A stretch of 64,000 bases of DNA from Pythium myriotylum (Eukaryota; Oomycota; Peronosporomycetes; Pythiales; Pythiaceae). A program made the position numbers and the translations under genes. How positions within the stretch are numbered: the stretch's first letter is position 1; each line of letters opens with the position of its first letter. Location of the stretch: contig JALJCQ010000013.1 in assembly GCA_023091665.1 (NCBI GenBank), positions 3,162,001-3,226,000 on the forward strand. The letters are read 5' to 3'. A model generated the notes under the pieces. The model had not been told where the DNA came from and made no database searches. It was given only the letters and a program-made list of their open reading frames with translations. Below, piece after piece: positions 1 through 12,155 of the stretch.

Positions 1-29
1 GGCTGTGAGGGCTAGGAAATGGTTATCGC

Positions 30-101
30 GGCCGCGTGGTCTAGTGGTATGATTCTCGCTTCGGGTGCGAGAGGTCCCGGGTTCGATTCCCGGTGCGGCC
101 C
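30..101 (+). tRNA. tRNA-Pro (CGG), unit 1
   Basis: This is the reference copy for the array. The 72-nt gene folds into a full cloverleaf. The acceptor stem is GGCCGCG with TGCGGCC, closed by a G-U pair. The anticodon arm is CTCGC, TTCGGGT, GCGAG, which puts anticodon CGG at 62-64 (reads codon CCG). The T arm is CCGGG, TTCGATT, CCCGG, and the discriminator base is C. There is no intron and no encoded CCA. The A box lies at 37-47 (TGGTCTAGTGG) and the B box at 80-90 (GGTTCGATTCC). A T5 Pol III terminator follows at 103-107. Minisatellite of this unit: 252-321, n=10, code ACCCCACCCA. The next tRNA starts 1343 bp downstream because a C run near 750 is longer. Confidence 0.98.
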
Positions 102-102
102 C

Positions 103-107
103 TTTTT
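103..107 (+). terminator. Pol III oligo-T terminator (unit 1 example)
   Basis: A run of five T begins two bases after the tRNA discriminator base. The same run follows every tRNA copy in the array, and a second T5 lies about 13 bases further on (119-123). Confidence 0.85.
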
Positions 108-232
108 GCTCCAGATCCTTTTTACTCCATTTCACCACCTCGCAACACACCTGCACTGCACTGCGCCTCCATCAACACACACTAACACCACCCACTCCAG
201 CCAGTCTCCCATACCACTCCCGCACATTCGCC

Positions 233-253
233 GTGGGACACACACTGTCCCAC
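233..253. repeat. 8-bp perfect hairpin abutting the minisatellite (unit 1 example)
   Basis: GTGGGACA (233-240) and TGTCCCAC (246-253) are perfect inverted repeats around the loop CACAC. The 3' arm overlaps the first base pair of the 7-bp minisatellite. The same hairpin is present in every complete unit; units 17 and 23 have a C-to-T change that removes only the outermost pair. Confidence 0.8.
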
Positions 254-321
254 TCGACACTCGCCACTCGCCACTCGCCACTCGCCACTCGACACTCGCC
301 ACTCGCCACTCGCCACTCGAC
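252..321 (+). repeat. 7-bp minisatellite ACTCGxC (unit 1 example)
   Basis: There are ten copies of ACTCGxC, where x is A or C (rarely T in later units), ending at a degenerate ACTCC. Copy number differs between units from 6 to 16 and accounts for almost all unit length variation. The string of x letters acts as a barcode and is given in each tRNA entry. Confidence 0.95.
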
Positions 322-1131
322 ACTCCGCGCCTCGGACGCTCCGGGTTGTCCATCCCCCCTTGGTCTCCCTTCGATTTCTTGGGTCTCTCCTGACCTTTCG
401 CCTGGACTTGGTCGTCCGCCCCCTTTCCTGGTCCCGTCACGCGACCGCAGTTCTTGCTTTTGATGTTCATCTTCGCCGTCGGTGCTGTCTGGCGTGTCTG
501 TCGATGTGGTCGAAAGGACCGCACTCGACCCACGACTCCCACATGCACTCGGGGGGCCTCGTTCGCACTCACTCGGTGAACAATGCGTATCGAAGCACGC
601 ACGCCACGCGTCAATATGTATCACCCCGACTTGGTTTGCACGCATACCCGATCGTCCATGCCGACAGTCGAGCACGAGGATCCTCTGACACCGATGTGCC
701 TACCTCAAAATCTGCGATGTCGCTCTGCTTTGCAGCCCGCATCCCATCCTCCCCCCCACGCCTCCGTTCTAACATTTGACTTGAGCTGGAGCGCAAGAGT
801 GATCGTGAGCGCGAGCGTCAGCCCAAGCGTCGCCCCGAACGTGAGGCCGAGCATGAGTGTGAAACGCGAGACCACACTGCTCGATACCCGCGCATATACC
901 AGTACCTGGTCGTGGGGCTATGGCAGTCCTAGGGCCATTCGGAGGGCCGTCGGTCGCAGCTCCAAGTCGCAGAACTTCGGATCGGTCCAGAAAGCTCACT
1001 TCGAGTCCGTTGGGGTCATTTGTTGTACCGCATCCCCTGTCGCGCTGGACATCAGCTCAATGACTCTATCAATCTGACGTGATGTGTTGCGCAATGTTTT
1101 GGAATATTTCGGTAGCGCAGTGAGCCTCGGG

Positions 1132-1372
1132 TGTGGTGGGGTGATTAGTAGTGAAGTGTGCAGTGGTTGTGCGCCAGAGAGGTGTGTGTGAGTGTGTGAG
1201 TGTGTGAGTGTGTGTGTGGTCTACTTGTGTGTGGGATTGGTTGTAGTTTTGTTGGTTGTTGTGTGTCTGCGGTGTAGTGTATGGTGTTGGCGGTGTTGTG
1301 GTTGTGGTATTGTTGTTGTGTGTAGTTTGTCGGTGTTTGTTATGGCTGTGAGGGCTAGGAAATGGTTATCGC
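1132..1372 (+). other. GT-rich strand-asymmetric block upstream of tRNA (unit 1/2 example)
   Basis: About 220 bases of the plus strand are almost entirely G and T, including a (TGTGTGAG)n microsatellite at about 1181-1218. The block runs up to the tRNA start at 1373. Immediately after the tRNA the plus strand becomes C, A and T rich with very few G (about 1445-1590). The pattern recurs in every unit. No TATA-like element or reading frame of interest was recognised here. Confidence 0.8.
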
Positions 1373-1444
1373 GGCCGCGTGGTCTAGTGGTATGATTCTC
1401 GCTTCGGGTGCGAGAGGTCCCGGGTTCGATTCCCGGTGCGGCCC
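1373..1444 (+). tRNA. tRNA-Pro (CGG), unit 2
   Basis: Same sequence as the unit 1 gene. Minisatellite 1595-1650, n=8, code ACAAAACA. The C run near 2080 differs in length from later units. The next tRNA is 1328 bp downstream. Confidence 0.97.
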
Positions 1445-2700
1445 CTTTTTGCTCCAGATCCTTTTTACTCCATTTCACCACCTCGCAACACACCTGCACT
1501 GCACTGCGCCTCCATCAACACACACTAACACCACCCACTCCAGCCAGTCTCCCATACCACTCCCGCACATTCGCCGTGGGACACACACTGTCCCACTCGA
1601 CACTCGCCACTCGACACTCGACACTCGACACTCGACACTCGCCACTCGACACTCCGCGCCTCGGACGCTCCGGGTTGTCCATCCCCCCTTGGTCTCCCTT
1701 CGATTTCTTGGGTCTCTCCTGACCTTTCGCCTGGACTTGGTCGTCCGCCCCCTTTCCTGGTCCCGTCACGCGACCGCAGTTCTTGCTTTTGATGTTCATC
1801 TTCGCCGTCGGTGCTGTCTGGCGTGTCTGTCGATGTGGTCGAAAGGACCGCACTCGACCCACGACTCCCACATGCACTCGGGGGGCCTCGTTCGCACTCA
1901 CTCGGTGAACAATGCGTATCGAAGCACGCACGCCACGCGTCAATATGTATCACCCCGACTTGGTTTGCACGCATACCCGATCGTCCATGCCGACAGTCGA
2001 GCACGAGGATCCTCTGACACCGATGTGCCTACCTCAAAATCTGCGATGTCGCTCTGCTTTGCAGCCCGCATCCCATCCCCCCCCCACGCCTCCGTTCTAA
2101 CATTTGACTTGAGCTGGAGCGCAAGAGTGATCGTGAGCGCGAGCGTCAGCCCAAGCGTCGCCCCGAACGTGAGGCCGAGCATGAGTGTGAAACGCGAGAC
2201 CACACTGCTCGATACCCGCGCATATACCAGTACCTGGTCGTGGGGCTATGGCAGTCCTAGGGCCATTCGGAGGGCCGTCGGTCGCAGCTCCAAGTCGCAG
2301 AACTTCGGATCGGTCCAGAAAGCTCACTTCGAGTCCGTTGGGGTCATTTGTTGTACCGCATCCCCTGTCGCGCTGGACATCAGCTCAATGACTCTATCAA
2401 TCTGACGTGATGTGTTGCGCAATGTTTTGGAATATTTCGGTAGCGCAGTGAGCCTCGGGTGTGGTGGGGTGATTAGTAGTGAAGTGTGCAGTGGTTGTGC
2501 GCCAGAGAGGTGTGTGTGAGTGTGTGAGTGTGTGAGTGTGTGTGTGGTCTACTTGTGTGTGGGATTGGTTGTAGTTTTGTTGGTTGTTGTGTGTCTGCGG
2601 TGTAGTGTATGGTGTTGGCGGTGTTGTGGTTGTGGTATTGTTGTTGTGTGTAGTTTGTCGGTGTTTGTTATGGCTGTGAGGGCTAGGAAATGGTTATCGC

Positions 2701-2772
2701 GGCCGCGTGGTCTAGTGGTATGATTCTCGCTTCGGGTGCGAGAGGTCCCGGGTTCGATTCCCGGTGCGGCCC
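2701..2772 (+). tRNA. tRNA-Pro (CGG), unit 3
   Basis: Same sequence as the unit 1 gene. Minisatellite 2923-2999, n=11, code ACAAAACACCA. The unit lacks one 8-bp TGTGTGAG copy near 3865 and has a private C-to-T near 3437. The next tRNA is 1340 bp downstream. Confidence 0.97.
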
Positions 2773-4040
2773 CTTTTTGCTCCAGATCCTTTTTACTCCA
2801 TTTCACCACCTCGCAACACACCTGCACTGCACTGCGCCTCCATCAACACACACTAACACCACCCACTCCAGCCAGTCTCCCATACCACTCCCGCACATTC
2901 GCCGTGGGACACACACTGTCCCACTCGACACTCGCCACTCGACACTCGACACTCGACACTCGACACTCGCCACTCGACACTCGCCACTCGCCACTCGACA
3001 CTCCGCGCCTCGGACGCTCCGGGTTGTCCATCCCCCCTTGGTCTCCCTTCGATTTCTTGGGTCTCTCCTGACCTTTCGCCTGGACTTGGTCGTCCGCCCC
3101 CTTTCCTGGTCCCGTCACGCGACCGCAGTTCTTGCTTTTGATGTTCATCTTCGCCGTCGGTGCTGTCTGGCGTGTCTGTCGATGTGGTCGAAAGGACCGC
3201 ACTCGACCCACGACTCCCACATGCACTCGGGGGGCCTCGTTCGCACTCACTCGGTGAACAATGCGTATCGAAGCACGCACGCCACGCGTCAATATGTATC
3301 ACCCCGACTTGGTTTGCACGCATACCCGATCGTCCATGCCGACAGTCGAGCACGAGGATCCTCTGACACCGATGTGCCTACCTCAAAATCTGCGATGTCG
3401 CTCTGCTTTGCAGCCCGCATCCCATCCTCCCCCACGTCTCCGTTCTAACATTTGACTTGAGCTGGAGCGCAAGAGTGATCGTGAGCGCGAGCGTCAGCCC
3501 AAGCGTCGCCCCGAACGTGAGGCCGAGCATGAGTGTGAAACGCGAGACCACACTGCTCGATACCCGCGCATATACCAGTACCTGGTCGTGGGGCTATGGC
3601 AGTCCTAGGGCCATTCGGAGGGCCGTCGGTCGCAGCTCCAAGTCGCAGAACTTCGGATCGGTCCAGAAAGCTCACTTCGAGTCCGTTGGGGTCATTTGTT
3701 GTACCGCATCCCCTGTCGCGCTGGACATCAGCTCAATGACTCTATCAATCTGACGTGATGTGTTGCGCAATGTTTTGGAATATTTCGGTAGCGCAGTGAG
3801 CCTCGGGTGTGGTGGGGTGATTAGTAGTGAAGTGTGCAGTGGTTGTGCGCCAGAGAGGTGTGTGTGAGTGTGTGAGTGTGTGTGTGGTCTACTTGTGTGT
3901 GGGATTGGTTGTAGTTTTGTTGGTTGTTGTGTGTCTGCGGTGTAGTGTATGGTGTTGGCGGTGTTGTGGTTGTGGTATTGTTGTTGTGTGTAGTTTGTCG
4001 GTGTTTGTTATGGCTGTGAGGGCTAGGAAATGGTTATCGC

Positions 4041-4112
4041 GGCCGCGTGGTCTAGTGGTATGATTCTCGCTTCGGGTGCGAGAGGTCCCGGGTTCGATTC
4101 CCGGTGCGGCCC
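4041..4112 (+). tRNA. tRNA-Pro (CGG), unit 4
   Basis: Same sequence as the unit 1 gene. Minisatellite 4263-4332, n=10, code ACCCAACCCA. A CCCC run near 4635 is reduced to CCC, giving a 1340-bp spacing. Confidence 0.97.
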
Positions 4113-5380
4113 CTTTTTGCTCCAGATCCTTTTTACTCCATTTCACCACCTCGCAACACACCTGCACTGCACTGCGCCTCCATCAACACACACTAACACC
4201 ACCCACTCCAGCCAGTCTCCCATACCACTCCCGCACATTCGCCGTGGGACACACACTGTCCCACTCGACACTCGCCACTCGCCACTCGCCACTCGACACT
4301 CGACACTCGCCACTCGCCACTCGCCACTCGACACTCCGCGCCTCGGACGCTCCGGGTTGTCCATCCCCCCTTGGTCTCCCTTCGATTTCTTGGGTCTCTC
4401 CTGACCTTTCGCCTGGACTTGGTCGTCCGCCCCCTTTCCTGGTCCCGTCACGCGACCGCAGTTCTTGCTTTTGATGTTCATCTTCGCCGTCGGTGCTGTC
4501 TGGCGTGTCTGTCGATGTGGTCGAAAGGACCGCACTCGACCCACGACTCCCACATGCACTCGGGGGGCCTCGTTCGCACTCACTCGGTGAACAATGCGTA
4601 TCGAAGCACGCACGCCACGCGTCAATATGTATCACCCGACTTGGTTTGCACGCATACCCGATCGTCCATGCCGACAGTCGAGCACGAGGATCCTCTGACA
4701 CCGATGTGCCTACCTCAAAATCTGCGATGTCGCTCTGCTTTGCAGCCCGCATCCCATCCTCCCCCACGCCTCCGTTCTAACATTTGACTTGAGCTGGAGC
4801 GCAAGAGTGATCGTGAGCGCGAGCGTCAGCCCAAGCGTCGCCCCGAACGTGAGGCCGAGCATGAGTGTGAAACGCGAGACCACACTGCTCGATACCCGCG
4901 CATATACCAGTACCTGGTCGTGGGGCTATGGCAGTCCTAGGGCCATTCGGAGGGCCGTCGGTCGCAGCTCCAAGTCGCAGAACTTCGGATCGGTCCAGAA
5001 AGCTCACTTCGAGTCCGTTGGGGTCATTTGTTGTACCGCATCCCCTGTCGCGCTGGACATCAGCTCAATGACTCTATCAATCTGACGTGATGTGTTGCGC
5101 AATGTTTTGGAATATTTCGGTAGCGCAGTGAGCCTCGGGTGTGGTGGGGTGATTAGTAGTGAAGTGTGCAGTGGTTGTGCGCCAGAGAGGTGTGTGTGAG
5201 TGTGTGAGTGTGTGAGTGTGTGTGTGGTCTACTTGTGTGTGGGATTGGTTGTAGTTTTGTTGGTTGTTGTGTGTCTGCGGTGTAGTGTATGGTGTTGGCG
5301 GTGTTGTGGTTGTGGTATTGTTGTTGTGTGTAGTTTGTCGGTGTTTGTTATGGCTGTGAGGGCTAGGAAATGGTTATCGC

Positions 5381-5452
5381 GGCCGCGTGGTCTAGTGGTA
5401 TGATTCTCGCTTCGGGTGCGAGAGGTCCCGGGTTCGATTCCCGGTGCGGCCC
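5381..5452 (+). tRNA. tRNA-Pro (CGG), unit 5
   Basis: Same sequence as the unit 1 gene. Minisatellite 5603-5672, n=10, code ACACAACCAA. It shares the CCC deletion (near 5975) with units 4 and 9. Spacing to the next tRNA is 1340 bp. Confidence 0.97.
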
Positions 5453-6720
5453 CTTTTTGCTCCAGATCCTTTTTACTCCATTTCACCACCTCGCAACACA
5501 CCTGCACTGCACTGCGCCTCCATCAACACACACTAACACCACCCACTCCAGCCAGTCTCCCATACCACTCCCGCACATTCGCCGTGGGACACACACTGTC
5601 CCACTCGACACTCGCCACTCGACACTCGCCACTCGACACTCGACACTCGCCACTCGCCACTCGACACTCGACACTCCGCGCCTCGGACGCTCCGGGTTGT
5701 CCATCCCCCCTTGGTCTCCCTTCGATTTCTTGGGTCTCTCCTGACCTTTCGCCTGGACTTGGTCGTCCGCCCCCTTTCCTGGTCCCGTCACGCGACCGCA
5801 GTTCTTGCTTTTGATGTTCATCTTCGCCGTCGGTGCTGTCTGGCGTGTCTGTCGATGTGGTCGAAAGGACCGCACTCGACCCACGACTCCCACATGCACT
5901 CGGGGGGCCTCGTTCGCACTCACTCGGTGAACAATGCGTATCGAAGCACGCACGCCACGCGTCAATATGTATCACCCGACTTGGTTTGCACGCATACCCG
6001 ATCGTCCATGCCGACAGTCGAGCACGAGGATCCTCTGACACCGATGTGCCTACCTCAAAATCTGCGATGTCGCTCTGCTTTGCAGCCCGCATCCCATCCT
6101 CCCCCACGCCTCCGTTCTAACATTTGACTTGAGCTGGAGCGCAAGAGTGATCGTGAGCGCGAGCGTCAGCCCAAGCGTCGCCCCGAACGTGAGGCCGAGC
6201 ATGAGTGTGAAACGCGAGACCACACTGCTCGATACCCGCGCATATACCAGTACCTGGTCGTGGGGCTATGGCAGTCCTAGGGCCATTCGGAGGGCCGTCG
6301 GTCGCAGCTCCAAGTCGCAGAACTTCGGATCGGTCCAGAAAGCTCACTTCGAGTCCGTTGGGGTCATTTGTTGTACCGCATCCCCTGTCGCGCTGGACAT
6401 CAGCTCAATGACTCTATCAATCTGACGTGATGTGTTGCGCAATGTTTTGGAATATTTCGGTAGCGCAGTGAGCCTCGGGTGTGGTGGGGTGATTAGTAGT
6501 GAAGTGTGCAGTGGTTGTGCGCCAGAGAGGTGTGTGTGAGTGTGTGAGTGTGTGAGTGTGTGTGTGGTCTACTTGTGTGTGGGATTGGTTGTAGTTTTGT
6601 TGGTTGTTGTGTGTCTGCGGTGTAGTGTATGGTGTTGGCGGTGTTGTGGTTGTGGTATTGTTGTTGTGTGTAGTTTGTCGGTGTTTGTTATGGCTGTGAG
6701 GGCTAGGAAATGGTTATCGC

Positions 6721-6792
6721 GGCCGCGTGGTCTAGTGGTATGATTCTCGCTTCGGGTGCGAGAGGTCCCGGGTTCGATTCCCGGTGCGGCCC
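6721..6792 (+). tRNA. tRNA-Pro (CGG), unit 6
   Basis: Same sequence as the unit 1 gene. Minisatellite 6943-7012, n=10, code ACACAACCAA. Spacing 1341 bp. Units 6, 7 and 8 look identical by eye. Confidence 0.97.
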
Positions 6793-8061
6793 CTTTTTGC
6801 TCCAGATCCTTTTTACTCCATTTCACCACCTCGCAACACACCTGCACTGCACTGCGCCTCCATCAACACACACTAACACCACCCACTCCAGCCAGTCTCC
6901 CATACCACTCCCGCACATTCGCCGTGGGACACACACTGTCCCACTCGACACTCGCCACTCGACACTCGCCACTCGACACTCGACACTCGCCACTCGCCAC
7001 TCGACACTCGACACTCCGCGCCTCGGACGCTCCGGGTTGTCCATCCCCCCTTGGTCTCCCTTCGATTTCTTGGGTCTCTCCTGACCTTTCGCCTGGACTT
7101 GGTCGTCCGCCCCCTTTCCTGGTCCCGTCACGCGACCGCAGTTCTTGCTTTTGATGTTCATCTTCGCCGTCGGTGCTGTCTGGCGTGTCTGTCGATGTGG
7201 TCGAAAGGACCGCACTCGACCCACGACTCCCACATGCACTCGGGGGGCCTCGTTCGCACTCACTCGGTGAACAATGCGTATCGAAGCACGCACGCCACGC
7301 GTCAATATGTATCACCCCGACTTGGTTTGCACGCATACCCGATCGTCCATGCCGACAGTCGAGCACGAGGATCCTCTGACACCGATGTGCCTACCTCAAA
7401 ATCTGCGATGTCGCTCTGCTTTGCAGCCCGCATCCCATCCTCCCCCACGCCTCCGTTCTAACATTTGACTTGAGCTGGAGCGCAAGAGTGATCGTGAGCG
7501 CGAGCGTCAGCCCAAGCGTCGCCCCGAACGTGAGGCCGAGCATGAGTGTGAAACGCGAGACCACACTGCTCGATACCCGCGCATATACCAGTACCTGGTC
7601 GTGGGGCTATGGCAGTCCTAGGGCCATTCGGAGGGCCGTCGGTCGCAGCTCCAAGTCGCAGAACTTCGGATCGGTCCAGAAAGCTCACTTCGAGTCCGTT
7701 GGGGTCATTTGTTGTACCGCATCCCCTGTCGCGCTGGACATCAGCTCAATGACTCTATCAATCTGACGTGATGTGTTGCGCAATGTTTTGGAATATTTCG
7801 GTAGCGCAGTGAGCCTCGGGTGTGGTGGGGTGATTAGTAGTGAAGTGTGCAGTGGTTGTGCGCCAGAGAGGTGTGTGTGAGTGTGTGAGTGTGTGAGTGT
7901 GTGTGTGGTCTACTTGTGTGTGGGATTGGTTGTAGTTTTGTTGGTTGTTGTGTGTCTGCGGTGTAGTGTATGGTGTTGGCGGTGTTGTGGTTGTGGTATT
8001 GTTGTTGTGTGTAGTTTGTCGGTGTTTGTTATGGCTGTGAGGGCTAGGAAATGGTTATCGC

Positions 8062-8133
8062 GGCCGCGTGGTCTAGTGGTATGATTCTCGCTTCGGGTGC
8101 GAGAGGTCCCGGGTTCGATTCCCGGTGCGGCCC
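8062..8133 (+). tRNA. tRNA-Pro (CGG), unit 7
   Basis: Same sequence as the unit 1 gene. Minisatellite 8284-8353, n=10, code ACACAACCAA. Spacing 1341 bp. Confidence 0.97.
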
Positions 8134-9402
8134 CTTTTTGCTCCAGATCCTTTTTACTCCATTTCACCACCTCGCAACACACCTGCACTGCACTGCGCCT
8201 CCATCAACACACACTAACACCACCCACTCCAGCCAGTCTCCCATACCACTCCCGCACATTCGCCGTGGGACACACACTGTCCCACTCGACACTCGCCACT
8301 CGACACTCGCCACTCGACACTCGACACTCGCCACTCGCCACTCGACACTCGACACTCCGCGCCTCGGACGCTCCGGGTTGTCCATCCCCCCTTGGTCTCC
8401 CTTCGATTTCTTGGGTCTCTCCTGACCTTTCGCCTGGACTTGGTCGTCCGCCCCCTTTCCTGGTCCCGTCACGCGACCGCAGTTCTTGCTTTTGATGTTC
8501 ATCTTCGCCGTCGGTGCTGTCTGGCGTGTCTGTCGATGTGGTCGAAAGGACCGCACTCGACCCACGACTCCCACATGCACTCGGGGGGCCTCGTTCGCAC
8601 TCACTCGGTGAACAATGCGTATCGAAGCACGCACGCCACGCGTCAATATGTATCACCCCGACTTGGTTTGCACGCATACCCGATCGTCCATGCCGACAGT
8701 CGAGCACGAGGATCCTCTGACACCGATGTGCCTACCTCAAAATCTGCGATGTCGCTCTGCTTTGCAGCCCGCATCCCATCCTCCCCCACGCCTCCGTTCT
8801 AACATTTGACTTGAGCTGGAGCGCAAGAGTGATCGTGAGCGCGAGCGTCAGCCCAAGCGTCGCCCCGAACGTGAGGCCGAGCATGAGTGTGAAACGCGAG
8901 ACCACACTGCTCGATACCCGCGCATATACCAGTACCTGGTCGTGGGGCTATGGCAGTCCTAGGGCCATTCGGAGGGCCGTCGGTCGCAGCTCCAAGTCGC
9001 AGAACTTCGGATCGGTCCAGAAAGCTCACTTCGAGTCCGTTGGGGTCATTTGTTGTACCGCATCCCCTGTCGCGCTGGACATCAGCTCAATGACTCTATC
9101 AATCTGACGTGATGTGTTGCGCAATGTTTTGGAATATTTCGGTAGCGCAGTGAGCCTCGGGTGTGGTGGGGTGATTAGTAGTGAAGTGTGCAGTGGTTGT
9201 GCGCCAGAGAGGTGTGTGTGAGTGTGTGAGTGTGTGAGTGTGTGTGTGGTCTACTTGTGTGTGGGATTGGTTGTAGTTTTGTTGGTTGTTGTGTGTCTGC
9301 GGTGTAGTGTATGGTGTTGGCGGTGTTGTGGTTGTGGTATTGTTGTTGTGTGTAGTTTGTCGGTGTTTGTTATGGCTGTGAGGGCTAGGAAATGGTTATC
9401 GC

Positions 9403-9474
9403 GGCCGCGTGGTCTAGTGGTATGATTCTCGCTTCGGGTGCGAGAGGTCCCGGGTTCGATTCCCGGTGCGGCCC
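9403..9474 (+). tRNA. tRNA-Pro (CGG), unit 8
   Basis: Same sequence as the unit 1 gene. Minisatellite 9625-9694, n=10, code ACACAACCAA. Spacing 1341 bp. Confidence 0.97.
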
Positions 9475-10743
9475 CTTTTTGCTCCAGATCCTTTTTACTC
9501 CATTTCACCACCTCGCAACACACCTGCACTGCACTGCGCCTCCATCAACACACACTAACACCACCCACTCCAGCCAGTCTCCCATACCACTCCCGCACAT
9601 TCGCCGTGGGACACACACTGTCCCACTCGACACTCGCCACTCGACACTCGCCACTCGACACTCGACACTCGCCACTCGCCACTCGACACTCGACACTCCG
9701 CGCCTCGGACGCTCCGGGTTGTCCATCCCCCCTTGGTCTCCCTTCGATTTCTTGGGTCTCTCCTGACCTTTCGCCTGGACTTGGTCGTCCGCCCCCTTTC
9801 CTGGTCCCGTCACGCGACCGCAGTTCTTGCTTTTGATGTTCATCTTCGCCGTCGGTGCTGTCTGGCGTGTCTGTCGATGTGGTCGAAAGGACCGCACTCG
9901 ACCCACGACTCCCACATGCACTCGGGGGGCCTCGTTCGCACTCACTCGGTGAACAATGCGTATCGAAGCACGCACGCCACGCGTCAATATGTATCACCCC
10001 GACTTGGTTTGCACGCATACCCGATCGTCCATGCCGACAGTCGAGCACGAGGATCCTCTGACACCGATGTGCCTACCTCAAAATCTGCGATGTCGCTCTG
10101 CTTTGCAGCCCGCATCCCATCCTCCCCCACGCCTCCGTTCTAACATTTGACTTGAGCTGGAGCGCAAGAGTGATCGTGAGCGCGAGCGTCAGCCCAAGCG
10201 TCGCCCCGAACGTGAGGCCGAGCATGAGTGTGAAACGCGAGACCACACTGCTCGATACCCGCGCATATACCAGTACCTGGTCGTGGGGCTATGGCAGTCC
10301 TAGGGCCATTCGGAGGGCCGTCGGTCGCAGCTCCAAGTCGCAGAACTTCGGATCGGTCCAGAAAGCTCACTTCGAGTCCGTTGGGGTCATTTGTTGTACC
10401 GCATCCCCTGTCGCGCTGGACATCAGCTCAATGACTCTATCAATCTGACGTGATGTGTTGCGCAATGTTTTGGAATATTTCGGTAGCGCAGTGAGCCTCG
10501 GGTGTGGTGGGGTGATTAGTAGTGAAGTGTGCAGTGGTTGTGCGCCAGAGAGGTGTGTGTGAGTGTGTGAGTGTGTGAGTGTGTGTGTGGTCTACTTGTG
10601 TGTGGGATTGGTTGTAGTTTTGTTGGTTGTTGTGTGTCTGCGGTGTAGTGTATGGTGTTGGCGGTGTTGTGGTTGTGGTATTGTTGTTGTGTGTAGTTTG
10701 TCGGTGTTTGTTATGGCTGTGAGGGCTAGGAAATGGTTATCGC

Positions 10744-10815
10744 GGCCGCGTGGTCTAGTGGTATGATTCTCGCTTCGGGTGCGAGAGGTCCCGGGTTCGA
10801 TTCCCGGTGCGGCCC
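10744..10815 (+). tRNA. tRNA-Pro (CGG), unit 9
   Basis: Same sequence as the unit 1 gene. Minisatellite 10966-11035, n=10, code ACACAACCAA. It carries the CCC deletion near 11338, as in units 4 and 5. Spacing 1340 bp. Confidence 0.97.
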
Positions 10816-12083
10816 CTTTTTGCTCCAGATCCTTTTTACTCCATTTCACCACCTCGCAACACACCTGCACTGCACTGCGCCTCCATCAACACACACTAAC
10901 ACCACCCACTCCAGCCAGTCTCCCATACCACTCCCGCACATTCGCCGTGGGACACACACTGTCCCACTCGACACTCGCCACTCGACACTCGCCACTCGAC
11001 ACTCGACACTCGCCACTCGCCACTCGACACTCGACACTCCGCGCCTCGGACGCTCCGGGTTGTCCATCCCCCCTTGGTCTCCCTTCGATTTCTTGGGTCT
11101 CTCCTGACCTTTCGCCTGGACTTGGTCGTCCGCCCCCTTTCCTGGTCCCGTCACGCGACCGCAGTTCTTGCTTTTGATGTTCATCTTCGCCGTCGGTGCT
11201 GTCTGGCGTGTCTGTCGATGTGGTCGAAAGGACCGCACTCGACCCACGACTCCCACATGCACTCGGGGGGCCTCGTTCGCACTCACTCGGTGAACAATGC
11301 GTATCGAAGCACGCACGCCACGCGTCAATATGTATCACCCGACTTGGTTTGCACGCATACCCGATCGTCCATGCCGACAGTCGAGCACGAGGATCCTCTG
11401 ACACCGATGTGCCTACCTCAAAATCTGCGATGTCGCTCTGCTTTGCAGCCCGCATCCCATCCTCCCCCACGCCTCCGTTCTAACATTTGACTTGAGCTGG
11501 AGCGCAAGAGTGATCGTGAGCGCGAGCGTCAGCCCAAGCGTCGCCCCGAACGTGAGGCCGAGCATGAGTGTGAAACGCGAGACCACACTGCTCGATACCC
11601 GCGCATATACCAGTACCTGGTCGTGGGGCTATGGCAGTCCTAGGGCCATTCGGAGGGCCGTCGGTCGCAGCTCCAAGTCGCAGAACTTCGGATCGGTCCA
11701 GAAAGCTCACTTCGAGTCCGTTGGGGTCATTTGTTGTACCGCATCCCCTGTCGCGCTGGACATCAGCTCAATGACTCTATCAATCTGACGTGATGTGTTG
11801 CGCAATGTTTTGGAATATTTCGGTAGCGCAGTGAGCCTCGGGTGTGGTGGGGTGATTAGTAGTGAAGTGTGCAGTGGTTGTGCGCCAGAGAGGTGTGTGT
11901 GAGTGTGTGAGTGTGTGAGTGTGTGTGTGGTCTACTTGTGTGTGGGATTGGTTGTAGTTTTGTTGGTTGTTGTGTGTCTGCGGTGTAGTGTATGGTGTTG
12001 GCGGTGTTGTGGTTGTGGTATTGTTGTTGTGTGTAGTTTGTCGGTGTTTGTTATGGCTGTGAGGGCTAGGAAATGGTTATCGC

Positions 12084-12155
12084 GGCCGCGTGGTCTAGTG
12101 GTATGATTCTCGCTTCGGGTGCGAGAGGTCCCGGGTTCGATTCCCGGTGCGGCCC
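12084..12155 (+). tRNA. tRNA-Pro (CGG), unit 10
   Basis: Same sequence as the unit 1 gene. Minisatellite 12306-12375, n=10, code ACCCACCCCA, close to units 1 and 4. Spacing 1341 bp. Confidence 0.97.

Noticed and set aside
30..101. tRNA-derived SINE instead of a true tRNA gene
   Set aside because: The cloverleaf is complete, with intact stems, anticodon, both Pol III boxes and an immediate terminator. Copies are tandem, not dispersed, with no poly-A tail or target duplications.
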